Of a stretch of DNA of 64,000 nt, positions 38,781 to 49,082 are shown piece after piece; the first letter of the stretch is position 1; each line of letters starts with the position of its first letter. A model generated the notes under the pieces. That model did no database searches, was not told the origin of the DNA, and was given only the letters and a program-made list of their open reading frames with translations. The stretch comes from Sipunculus nudus (Eukaryota; Annelida; Sipuncula; Golfingiida; Sipunculidae), in contig CM049306.1 in assembly GCA_026874595.1 (NCBI GenBank), positions 884,019 to 948,018 of the forward strand, written 5' to 3'. Both the position numbers and the translations under genes were made by a program.

Positions 38781-41061
38781 GTATCCCCAGACATAGTAGC
38801 CCCCCCCCCCTTTAAGAATAGACCCCCATTTTTAGCAGCATATACTGACACTTGGCATATTTATAGTTTCTTCGAACTAACAATCCACAATCTTGTTGAA
38901 GATGTTGGTCCTGTGACCTTGATCTTTTTAAAGATGTGTTCTGTGACCTTGACCTTTGACCTCATGACCCCAATATCAATTTGGGTCTTGCTTTTCCAAT
39001 GGGACATATGCAAGTCAAGTTTGAAATCTATACATCAATAAAGCAGGAATTATCATCCAGAAACTAATTTTTGGACAGATGGCTCCTGTGACCTTCACCT
39101 TTGACCTTGTGGCCTCAAAATTGATAGTGTTCTTCCTCTCTTGGCAGGAGAACTATATGTGCAAGATGGAAGATCTGAGATGAAATGTTTGGCTGAAAAT
39201 GCATCCACATCTTTTTAAAGATGTGTCCTGTGACCTTGACCTTTGACCTCATGACCCCAAAATCAATTTTGGTCTTGCTTTTCCAATGGGACAAATACAA
39301 GTCAAGTTTGAAATCCATACATCAATAAAAGCAGGAATTATCATCCAGAAACTAATTTTTAACAGATGGCTCCTGTGACCTTCACCTTTGACCTTGTGAC
39401 CTCAAAATTGAACGGGGTCTTCCACTCTTGGCAGGTGAACTATATGTGCAAGAAGAAAGATCTGAGATGAATTGTTTGGCTGAAAATGCATCCACAATCT
39501 TTTTAAAGAGGTTTCCCGTGACCTTGACCTTTGACCTCATGACCCCAAATTAATTTGGGTCTTGCTTTTCCAATGGGTCAAATACAAGTCAAGTTTGAAA
39601 TCCATACATCGATAAAAGAAGGAATTACCATCTTGAAACTAATTTTTGAACAGATGGCTCCTGTGACCTTCACCTTTGACCTTGTGACCTCAAAATTGAT
39701 AGGGTTCTTTCTCTCTTGGCAGGTGAACTATATGTGCAAGATGAAAGATCTGAGATGAAATGTTTGGCTGAAAATGCATCCACACCTTTTTAAAGATGTG
39801 TACTGTGGCCTTGACCTTTGACCTCATGACCCTAAAATTAATTTGGGTCTTGCTTTTCCAATGGGACATATACAAGTCAAGTTTGAAATCCATACATTAA
39901 TAAAAGCAGGAATTATCATCCAGAAACTAATTTTTGGACAGATGGCTCCTGTGACCTTCACCTTTGACCTTGTGACCTCAAAATTGATAGGGTTCTTCCT
40001 CTCTTGGCAGGTGAACTATATGTGCAAGATGAAAGATCTGAGATGAAATGTTTGGCTAAAAATGCATCCACAATCTTTTTAAGGATTTGTCCTGTGACCT
40101 TGACCTTTGACCTCATGACCCCAAAATCAATTTGGGTCTTGCTTTTCCAATGGGACATATACAAGTCAAGTTTGAAATCAATAAATCAATAAAAGCAGGA
40201 ATTATCATCCAGAAACTAATTTTTGGACAGATAGCTCCTGTGGCCTTGACCTTTGACCTTGTGACCCCAAAATTTATATGGATCATCCACTATTGGCAAG
40301 TGAGCTAAATATTCAAGATGGAAGACCTAGGATGAAAGTTTGGCTTAAAATGCATCCACAGTATCTTTTAAAATGCCAGTTCAGTGACCTTGACCTTTGA
40401 CCTCATGACCCTAGAACCTATAGGGTTCTTACTTTACTAGTGGGCCATACATAAGTCATGTTTGAAATCCATATGGCTATCAACACTGGAGATATCATAA
40501 GAGGTGTGTGATTTTCACCATATATGGCAATATTCAAGGTCAAGGCCACTATCATAGGAAAGGTCATGACACCAATTTAAATAAACATCATCCCATAACC
40601 CATACCTATGTATATGCATAATATAAAAGAAATCTGTCCATTAGTTTTTGACTTATAATGCTCACAGTTTTGTAAGGTGGCAATTTTGGGGGTATTAAAC
40701 AGCACGAAAACAAGTAAAGAATAATAGGTGGCGCCACCAGTTTCTGGTACATGACAACCCTATCCATGATCTTCCATCAACTTGATTTTGGGATAAATCC
40801 ATGCAAGATTTCTTGAGATATTAAAGAATTTGTGTGATTTTCCCCCAAACTGGACCTATTTAAGGTCAAGGACACTCTCCTAGTAAAGGTCATGACATCA
40901 TTTTAAATAGGCTTCGTCCTCTTACCCATATCTATACATATACCAAGTTTGGTAAAGTTCGGTGAAATATTTTTTGGGTTATCGCGCCAACAAAATTTAT
41001 ATGCGGCGGCGGCGGCGGGACCGGTATGAAAACATAGTACCCCGACTTTGTCTGGGGATAC
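38781..41061. mobile_element. 2.3-kb TIR element nested in the tetranucleotide array
   Basis: The left end is GTATCCCCAGACATAGTAG; the right end, reverse-complemented, is GTATCCCCAGACAAAGTCG (17 of 19 identical). The flanks on both sides are the same GAAT/GAAA array. The interior has a 288-bp tandem repeat (38900-40420), one GGTGGCGCCACC palindrome at 40727 and a short (GCG)n near 41005. A palindrome GGCACC-GCA-GGTGCC lies just outside the left end (38763-38777) and may be part of the element. No protein is encoded. Confidence 0.82.
38900..40420 (+). repeat. 288-bp tandem repeat with TGACCTTTGACCT motifs
   Basis: TTGACCTTTGACCTCATGAC occurs at about 38949, 39236, 39524, 39811, 40100 and 40390 (intervals 287-290 bp). 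Each is followed by a similar TTCACCTTTGACCTTGTGAC about 145 bp later. Conserved words between them include TTGGGTCTTGCTTTTCCAAT, CAAGTCAAGTTTGAAATC and GAAACTAATTTTTGGACAGA. Short frames in the units are not coding. Confidence 0.92.
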
Positions 41062-41065
41062 AATA

Positions 41066-41200
41066 ATAGACAGACAAAATAAATGAAAGATTGAAGGAAT
41101 GAAGGAAGGAAAGAATGAATGATAGACAGTTTGAATGAAAGAAAAATTGAATGATAGACAGACAAAATGAATGAAAGATTGAATGAGAGAAAGATTGAAT
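41066..41200 (+). repeat. Right part of the interrupted tetranucleotide array
   Basis: GATAGACAGACAAAATAAAT and GAAAGATTGAAGGAATGAAG-type words identical in style to 38230-38757. Confidence 0.85.
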
Positions 41201-41754
41201 CTCGTTTTTATCCTGTATATATACGAAATTCTAATAAACTTTTTCAGCTTTTTTAAGTTTAAATATGGTGTCAATTCCCACTTTTGAAATTCTGTTTAAT
41301 GTATATATCTAAACTACAACTGTTTTCACTCTTTAATATTATCTAGTACAGTAGTTGAATTGTAGATATGTAACAGCGATACACCACTTCTGATTCTTTG
41401 ATTCACACATGCTCACTTGTACATTTTTGGTTTACGTAGTTTATCACAAATTTCATATTTCGGTTTTCATACCTCTTTTTATATTGTATATATTAAATTC
41501 TAATAAACTTTGTCATTTCACTTTGAGTTAGAATATGGTGTCATGCGTTTCACACAAACTATTATAAATTAAGTGTAAGAGTGTGTGCGTGTGTCAAATG
41601 TTTTCTGAGTGGATATACACACTGAGCTATGCTGTAGGCCTAACTTGTCAGAATGGAATTTTTAATATCTGAATCGCGCGCAGACGAAATAATATTGTGT
41701 ATTATAAACATAACATGGGTTATTTCATAACAGTTTAGGCAGCTTGGACATGTA

Positions 41755-41926
41755 TGTTACTTTGGTCCGAGATCGCAGTTGCCCGATCGCAAAGTGGTCC
41801 GAGATCATAGTGGACAAATTCAAAGTGGTCCGAGATCGTCGGCCCAGTGGTCCGAGATCGTAATGATCTGATCTGAAGTGGTCTGACTTTGTGTGGGCCG
41901 AGATGTTAAAGGTCTGAGATCTCCAG
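41755..41926 (-). repeat. Right inverted terminal repeat with GTGGTCCGAGAT motifs
   Basis: Reverse complement of the left end at 37892-38040. GGTCCGAGATC occurs near 41764, 41796, 41827 and 41850. Confidence 0.82.
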
Positions 41927-42006
41927 GTACCATTTCCTGACATTTGATCCTGAGCCATTACGTTATAACTGTATCGCCTATTTCCTGACATTTGACCCTG
42001 TGACCT

Positions 42007-42844
42007 AGAGACACTACGTCTCTTTCTGTTGGAAAGTCAGGTTTTGTTCAGTTATTGTGAAATGTGGCACAAAAATTACAGGAAATGAATTATCAGGTGT
42101 GCATAAATGTAATTTATATATGTGTTGTAAAAATATTTTCCTTTTTATTGTCAATTTATATAATACCTTGTAAGATAAAACGCCTCTTCTGTGAATCAAA
42201 AGGATAACGATGTTGAAACTTGTATAATATCACATCCCAGTTATTTTCATAATTTAAACATGCATGGACGACATGACAATAAGCGGGATTGACTGTATAT
42301 CTTCCCCCACCTCCTGGACCTATCCCCAAATTTGAGGGAAAAATATGGACTACTTAAAAAGTATGGGGTTCAAGAAGGTCAAGATCACTGGTTTTCAAAC
42401 ACATCTGAGATTACAGTAAAACAACTGACATATCAAATTTCACCAAAAAAATACTGAGTGGTTTAAAGTTATTGAGTTCCAAAAAAATGAGACGACAACT
42501 CCGGGCTACAAGAACCGACAAAGCACTATATGTCCCCCCCCCCCCATGTTAGGGGAGACATAATTATTTGGCTGAGATGTACAAAAGGGTTCTAAATCAC
42601 ACAGAATTCAGAGATTAAAAAATTCACAAACATAATTAAAGAAAGACATAAAATGTACTTACAGAATTCCAGACTGCCCAGCCTAGCATGGATCATAAAT
42701 ATAATCTAATAAAATACTTCACAGTGAGTCATGATACTTAAATAACCCCATTTTATGTCCTGACAGTCCACAAACCATTTAGTTATCAATGAACTCTGTT
42801 GTTCTCCTTGTTCTGTATTCACTGATCCAGTGTCTCTTGACTGA
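42007..42844. other. Intronic sequence, no gene recognised
   Basis: Includes a long C tract at about 42534-42546 next to ATGTTAGGGGAGACA. No coding region supported. Confidence 0.45.
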
Positions 42845-42997
42845 TCTCCTTCCTCTTAGTGGGGGACCCCGGGAGCCAGTCATTTCAAATTGATGCAAAA
42901 GTTTACTTTTTGGTATCAATTTAAGGGTGGGACCTAAAATACAACTATGGTCTGAGTGGACAATGATCTGGCCACTAGGGGGCACTTGGTGCCTTGG
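42845..42997 (+). repeat. Left member of an inverted repeat pair around the decayed gene
   Basis: Shares with the reverse complement of 48540-48705, in order: AGTGGGGGA, TCATTTCA, ATGCAAAAGTTT, TTTTTGGTATCAA, GGGACCT, GAGTGGACAATGATCTG and GC(A/G)CTTGG(T/G)GCC, with similar spacing. It is imperfect (point changes and small gaps). It could be the terminal repeat of a 5.9-kb transposon that carried the decayed gene, or two independent copies of a short repeat in opposite orientation. Confidence 0.75.
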
Positions 42998-43251
42998 GTA
43001 GTCTGAATACAGGTCTTCAGTGAAATTATCATATTAAAATGGCTCTAGCATTTGATTTATTCTTCCAGTTAGTATATATTTTTGAGACATTTACTCTGAA
43101 ATAAAAAGCTACAAAGACGCAACACATATCTAATCTTTATATGTAATTTATAAGCAAATACTTTAGAAAACAAGTTTATAAATAGTTTTAATGTGTCATG
43201 AACATAGAAACATTTACTAGGATCAACTGACTTCAAAGCTTTCATAAGTCA

Positions 43252-44630
43252 TTAAGACATGCACTTGCACAAATGTGTACATCTCAATTTTGCTTTTTTG
43301 CACTTGCACAATGAACATGTTTTTGTGCAGGAGCACTTTACATCTAGATTGAAGACATCCTTTGCAAGAGGTAGTGTCATCCAAACAGGAACCAGCTTAT
43401 TGTCTGTCTCAATCCATCCATGATCGCAGGGATCTTGCACAGACATCATCGGCTCATGAGCTGTAATCCAAATGCTTGCTTGAAAGACGCTTCTTTTGAG
43501 ATGCTGCTCCAGAGCATCACTGGTTGGGGGTATTCTCTCCACATCCCTGGTCTTGTGACAGAACATTTTCATTCTGAGCAAATCAACATTGGCATCATCA
43601 AGGCAAAGTTCATTGGTGTACAGTCTGCAGACAAAATGAGTCACAACCTCTTTTAGTTGTGATGTTATCTGATATGGAGTGCTGGCAGCAGATGCAAACT
43701 CTTCCATAAAGGTGCGGAACTTTGTTCTCGGTCTTGAAGCAGGACCTCTTTCCCTTAAACTTAAAAGCTGATGCGCTGTCTGAACCTGTGAGAGCATGTA
43801 ATAGAGCCATTCCCTTGCACATTGTCTCACCTAAGCTTATAGCTATGCAGTTGAGAGAGATCATTTTGGTGTCTTTTCCACTTCTGAAAGAAATCCAGAT
43901 TTCTGCTTTAGGGTTTGCCATTATGACATGGTGGTAATTACTGAGAAGTATCACTACAACATCCGTGTCTCCGGTATATACCATCCCTAGTGATGAGTAC
44001 TGGAGGGCATGGAGAAGATGTACCAGGACATGTGTATCTGCCTCCTCATGATTGCACTGTCCCATAGGAGTGCCATTACCTGCATGGAGTACTTGATCAC
44101 CCGAAGATATATAGACTGACTTATCATCTTGAAACTGCATTCCCATCAGTTTGTAGAAAGGTAGGAAAACAACTCCTTCTTGTTGTCTGCATTTGCTAAG
44201 ACATTTTTCCAGTTTCGTGGGACCTTTGCACTGCCAGACACGCCCTGCCATGTACCAGTTCCTCTTTTCTCCCTTGTGCTTCCTTTGATTGTCAATGTAT
44301 GGTGCTGGTCCCAGACAACATCAATTCTTGCTGTCCTTTTCAAATCATGCCGAATCCTTGAACAAGATTCATGACAGAAAAATTCCTCTAGATTTCCACC
44401 ACGGCCATCGAGTGCGACAAATAACTGTCCATACAAGTCTGTATGTTGCTTGTAGTGTTGCACTTTTTTCTGAAGTAATGTCTTCCCTTTATGTTTCTTA
44501 TCATGGAAAAGCAACAGGTTGTTTTCTTGATTGGTGATTTGAAAGGGATGTCATTTTTTTCAAGGACTTCTTTCTGGAAAGTGTCATATTGTTCTTGGCC
44601 CCTGGATTCTAAAATACAAACAGACACTGC
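43252..44630 (-). pseudogene. C-terminal nuclease-like part of the decayed gene
   Basis: Pieces: EQYDTFQKEVLEKNDIPFKS (about 44590), GNLEEFFCHES with RIDVVWDQHHTLTIKGSTRE (44146-44514), then HEEAD (44036-44050), GDTDVVV (43952-43972) and TGSDS (43775-43789). The order and spacing of these acidic motifs resemble the EAEA, DxD and GSD/GCD metal-binding residues of FEN1/XPG-type and PIN-like nucleases. That resemblance is inference from motif order. The last part has IPPTSDALEQHLKR, GWIETDNKLVPVWMTLP, and at 43258-43345 a run of about nine cysteines (CSCTKTCSLCKC, then CTHLCKC) that could bind zinc. Frameshifts near 44500, 44150 and 43730 separate the pieces. Confidence 0.8.
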
Positions 44631-44707
44631 AGCAGATTAATCAACACAGACTTTGTTGTCAAGTGCTACCAGATCTGAACTGGTTTCCTCAAAAGGACTT
44701 CCTTTGG

Positions 44708-46194
44708 TCAAAATAGCATCCAGTAAATCTGTAACATGACGTTGAAAACGATACTGGGATGCTCTTCTTCCTCATGATGAGGAAGTTCCTCAACGTCAAC
44801 CCCGGCACTACTTTCTGTGAATTGCTCCACAATACAACTTATTTCAGGACCAGTGAGAACCCAGCGCTCTAACATAGCAGGATTTTCAGTGTTACCAATC
44901 ACCCCACCAAGTCCTTTAACCCTTTTATTAGCCTGCTCTTGGGCATGATCAATTGGGATGGATGAAAAGTGATGGTTGCTTCTTGAAATAATCCAGTGCC
45001 CTATTTCAAACTCATCCAGAATGGGAGATAAAAGAGACTCCAAGTCTCTGATGAAGATAGGAACCCAACGAGCGTAGTTCTGGTGATCTAGGGCAAAAAA
45101 CAGAGGTACCAAGAGTTTCAAACAGGCAGTCATAAGTTTGAACTTTCGTTCCTGGTGTGACCGTATGAACATCAGTATAAGCTGTTGGTACTTGTAAATG
45201 AGCAGCCAGAATTGTATTGTTGGTTTCTCTTTACACCCTGTTGCCAGCCACTCATCAAACTCAACCTCTTGTCCAGAATGTTTGTAAGTCTGCTTCAGGA
45301 GAATGTCTAGAACCACAACAGTGATTTGGTGCGCGTAACAGGTTCTCATTGGATCTGATGCTCTCAAAAAAGATGTGGCTGCCACCTCCGTTTTAGTAAT
45401 CCCAGCTTCTGTGAGGGTTTCAGGCCACCCAGACCCGGGTATGAGATCCCCTATAGTAGCCCAGAGAGCCATTTCAATGTGAAGCCCTCCTAGCATTACA
45501 AGAAACATATCTTCTCCATACATCTCGGGGAAGGTCCACTGGACTGTCTTTGCTATTGCATAAAGCAGTTGATCTACCACCAAGACAGGTATTTCCTGCG
45601 GATTAAGGTATTCAGTTATTTTTTTCACAAGTTCCATACCATGTCAAATCATTCCTGGTGAGGTTGTCTTATCAGGGAATAGCGGCAACAGGGCTTCAAT
45701 GAATTTTGAAGCTGCTCCAATAGCATCCGATCTGGAAGGTGGTATGCTGACCAAGTGATTGCCTCTGCCTGTGGGTCAGAATCTTCATGCAGCATGGAAT
45801 GCACTGCTGTCATCCATGATTTTTCATGATCTCTTTCTTTCTCAAATGATGTTATAACGATTGGCTCTACATGTCTTTCTGGAGGTTGGTGTATCAGGTT
45901 TCTGCTAACAGGTGGAACAAACGTGTATGCTGATGGCAGAATGGATCCACTTGTGCCTGAATGTCGTACTCTGAAGTCGAATTCTGTCAGTTCTTGGTCC
46001 ACCCCAGGTTTACCTTGAGATGGAAACTGAAAAATTGAAATCCTAGTTCCATGAAATGAAGAGGTGGCTGTCCTGGATGTAGGATTGTGATCCAAGTTGT
46101 CAAGAGCTGCAACTGTAAAAATGTGCTTACGAAGAAAACTAGGACAAACAGTAATAGAGTTATGCTTAGTTTGTTCAGCAATAGCCTGGGCAGC
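44708..46194 (-). pseudogene. Central part of the decayed gene
   Basis: The frame continues directly past the TGA at 46195, through FLRKHIFTVAALDNLDHNP and FHGTRISIFQFPSQG to 45649. A frameshift then joins it to SPGMI-stop-HGMELVKKITEYL. The 309-codon frame 44708-45637 is the best preserved piece. It has VVDQLLYAIAKTVQWTFPEM, GGLHIEMALWATIGDLIPGS, FALDHQNYARWVPIFIRDLE and IPIDHAQEQANKRVKG. These blocks are highly conserved in the family, but I know no activity for them. The acidic tail EELPHHEEEEHPS is probably drift or a linker. Confidence 0.82.
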
Positions 46195-47418
46195 TCAAAC
46201 CTCAATAGAAATTATCCTTTTATAGGACACACTCAGACAGTTTTCATGGAACAGTTGGACCAACTTCCTACTCCTTGTTTGAGAATGCACATTCAGTCCC
46301 AAGAACAGAGCATGGGGTGGTTCGCACTTCAAGTTTGCAGAAAATGAAGTCATATTCAGCATAGTTGTTTGACCCACACAGAGGACCTTCCTTGACATTT
46401 CTTCAGCTGGTGAAGAGTTTGGTCCTGCAAGCAGCTGACAGAAGAAGTACTTCATTTTGTCAGGAACAGCCAAGTTTTCACAACCACTTGCAAACGAACC
46501 CTTGAATGTGTTATTATCATGTTCTAGGATGGCTTTACGTAGAATTGAAGCAGCTAATAATAATGTGCATGACTCTTCCTCTGGTGTCTGGCTAGCAACT
46601 GAAATAACCTTTCTAGCTGCCTCTGAGCATATAAGAAACACCCTATCCTTTCTCTTCTCATAAATCAGGGAAGCGTTCAAGTACAATTTCTTTCAGACGA
46701 GTTCTGTTCACAACCTTCTGGATGCAAAGTTCCTGCAATCTTTCTGTCATCATATCTGTCAAAGCTTGCAGTGCAAACATTCTGCACCCTGCAGCAACTT
46801 CTTCTTCGATGAACTGTTAAAGCTCATTCTCTATAACTACTTCAGTATTCACGCTTGTTGTTTTTTGGTTCGGATTAATTCTCTGTACTGTCGACTGAAT
46901 CAGGTGTAGCAATTCGGATAATATTTGGCTTCAATTGCAACCAGGTCCCCTTCAGCAAGGCGAGCAACATTATTATCTTCTCCTAGTACTACTGCTTTGT
47001 CATGAATATCTTTGGTAAGGCTAAGTTTCTGGAAAGAATGATCTGTCTCACTTGTTTCTTTACCAAAAAAATAGGCACAAGAGTCGATTAATATCCGAAC
47101 TGCACCGCCTTGGTATTTTTCTTGGAGGAGGTTGCCCTTGCAAATAATGTTTTATTGTTCGTTCAAGTGATGATGCCTTGTAAAGCTGGCGACATCTTTG
47201 ATGCCAGGATGCGCGGCTTTCTTGCATGGATTCTTCATCTGGAAGTTTAAGTTAGGATGGGGGGCTGCATCGATTTCTTTGAACTGATTATGAAGAGTTA
47301 TAATATCCCGATATGCTTCTTTTCTCCTTGCAGCAACCAGGTTGTCAAGTGGACAGACGAGTTCCTCATTAGTTTCTTTTTGGCCTAACATGCAGATTTT
47401 TTTCTCAGCCATCTCAGT
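46195..47418 (-). pseudogene. N-terminal part of the decayed gene
   Basis: Opens after a good 3' splice site (TTTCTTTTCAG/ACTGAG) with an ATG at 47410-47412 (MAEKKICMLGQKE...). It is open to a TAA at 47152. Beyond it the same frame continues with GGAVRILIDSCAYFFGK and AVVLGEDNNVARLAEGDLVA. A frameshift near 46900 leads to NELxQFIEEE with a TAA, and to RMFALQALTDMMTERLQEL. A second frameshift near 46660 falls in the conserved RFPDL motif. The last piece contains GLNVHSQTRSRKLVQLFHE and SVSYKRIISIEV and ends at TGA 46195. No catalytic motif was recognised here. Confidence 0.8.
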
Positions 47419-47892
47419 CTGAAAAGAAATAAATAATAAATAGTACATAATACAACAAATATAAGCAGTTACTTCAAGCTGATATAAACAGTTTATTTAG
47501 GCTTAAAGTATAAATAAGAAATTACATCCAATTAAAAAGAGTTAATTCTCTAAAGAATAATATGTGGAGATGTCAGTTTAAAGATTTCAACTTTGATGTT
47601 GCATTTCCCGCCAGACAGTTTAATGTAACACATCATATAAGGGACACAAAATATATAACGTGGAAGGTAACATATAGTATACATTTCATTATTTAGTAGA
47701 TTTATACTTTGTTTTACAAACTCAAGCTTTATAAACTACTTGAAATTTTGACTAGATCCTGGTATGAAAACTACAGTCAGTTCTACTGACCATTATGATG
47801 ATAATGAAGCACAACTGCACTTTTACCAAAGAATCTAAATTTGGATGGAACATGGGGCATAAGGTTCATTATGCTCTTCTAAAATGAATTAC

Positions 47893-48083
47893 CTTTTGTT
47901 GATGACCTGACAATTTCTCCAGCGTTCAGGGTTGCAGCGCCACAGTCAGGCTGGTCAAAATTGTAGTTGCTTCTTCTGCCTGTTTCAGTGAACTGAAGTT
48001 TTCCATATGATGTGAATCCAAATTCACCATCACTTGCTGGTTTTGATAACTTCCTACAAGCTGGTCATCTCAGATATGGTTTT
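47893..48083 (-). pseudogene. Possible upstream exon of the decayed gene
   Basis: Open from 48083 to a donor-like AAAAG/GTAATT at 47893/47892. It encodes CRKLSKPASDGEFGFTSYGK and further GRRSNYNFDQPDCGAATL. A 474-nt intron would join it to the acceptor at 47419. That join puts TGA immediately after the junction, so either this copy is broken, the true donor differs, or the ATG at 47410-47412 is the real start. Supported only by an open frame and splice-like ends. Confidence 0.35.
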
Positions 48084-48539
48084 ATTTAATACCAGATCGA
48101 TAGAACCGGAGCGACCTATTGTTTGCAAAGACGCTCATTCATTTCTGGTATGAGCGAGGTCCATTAAAATCCAGAGAACTCTTGGAGCTGAGCAGACTTA
48201 GTAAATATTTTACACAAATCAGCACAAATCCATTATATTTAGGTGATTTCCGGTGATTTTTTAGTCAACAGCAAATCGTTCACAGAGATATTGATCCATA
48301 TATCATATCATATTCAGTATATTTTATTATATCATATTATACTTGATTTTATAATATTTATTTTTATTTCCTTGGATATTTTATATAAAAAATCATTATA
48401 TTATACATTGTATCTTATTTTATTAAGTATATCACATATATCAATGTATATCATGATAATTTGGTGCACTATGTATGTCATGTATGCCCCTATACCGATT
48501 AATATTGTCATGCTGGTCATCAACGAAGGCTCAGCTTTA

Positions 48540-48705
48540 TGATGGCCCCAAGCGCCGAGCAGATCATTGTCCACTCGGACTGAATTTGTAGACCAGGTCC
48601 CAAGCTTCAGTTTGATACCAAAAAAACAAACTTTTGCATAAATATGAAATGAAAATCATTTTTTTATCATATACCATCCCCCACTATCTGACCTAAGATC
48701 TAATA
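48540..48705 (-). repeat. Right member of the inverted repeat pair
   Basis: See 42845-42997. On the + strand it reads AGATCATTGTCCACTCGGAC, later TTTGATACCAAAAAAACAAA, then CTTTTGCAT and CATCCCCCACTATCTGACC. Confidence 0.75.
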
Positions 48706-49082
48706 TACAGCATGACATGGTGGCTGCAGACCCATAGTGCCAAAGCACCCAATATGCATACTAAGGAATGCCACTGCTGTATACAGTGTCTACAGTTCAG
48801 ACATGATTTCAGGGATTACTACACAATTTCATTGATGTCGGACACACCAGTTATTGATTTACATGACCCTGTCCTCACACCAACAAGTCAACACAACAAG
48901 GTCCAACTGCCAGACAAGAGCTAGCAGAATATCATATCTTCAGGTATAAAGTATCTTCACATGCAATGAGTTTCTATCTGTCATCCATGACACCCCACAG
49001 ACCCCCGACAACTGGCCCTGCTCATATCCCTCTGCATAATCATTGTCTGTAGCTTTCCTGTCCATATTCTATCTATATATAG
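48706..49082. other. Intronic sequence, no gene recognised
   Basis: No supported feature. Confidence 0.5.

Larger units (their letters stand above)
37892..41926. mobile_element. 4.0-kb element with about 150-bp inverted ends and tandem subterminal motifs
   Basis: The left end reads CTGGAGATCTCGGACCTTTT, then ACATCTCGGCCCACA. The right end, reverse-complemented, reads CTGGAGATCTCAGACCTTTA, then ACATCTCGGCCCACA. Inside each end the 12-mer ATCTCGGACCAC is repeated four or five times. Both ends lie in copies of the same 48-49-bp repeat. The interior holds a GAAT/GAAA tetranucleotide array interrupted by a second element (38781-41061). No transposase is visible, so the element is non-autonomous. 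Tandem subterminal motifs are typical binding sites for the transposases of several DNA-transposon superfamilies; I cannot assign which. Confidence 0.82.
43252..47418 (-). pseudogene. Decayed copy of a high-copy metazoan protein family (FEN1/PIN-like signature, Cys-rich tail)
   Basis: Fragments in several frames follow one another in the order expected for one long protein (about 1,300-1,400 residues). I recognise the family from uncharacterised, repetitive proteins of cnidarians, molluscs and other invertebrates. Landmarks from N to C: RLAEGDLVAIEAKYY, LDNLDHNPTSR with SFHGTRISIFQFP, FALDHQNYARWVP, GNLEEFFCHES, HEEADTHVLVHLL, GDTDVVVILL, HALTGSDSASAF, and a tail rich in CxC and CxxxC. The breaks include stops at 47152-47154, 46817-46819, 46195-46197 and 45644-45646. 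There are also frameshifts near 46900, 46660, 45650, 44680, 44500, 44150 and 43730. It cannot make the full protein. It lies inside the atg7 intron, in the same orientation, between imperfect inverted repeats at 42845-42997 and 48540-48705. No function for the family is known to me. Confidence 0.88.

Noticed and set aside
39115-40192. Repeated 67-codon frames on both strands
   Set aside because: Identical short frames recurring with the 288-bp tandem repeat.
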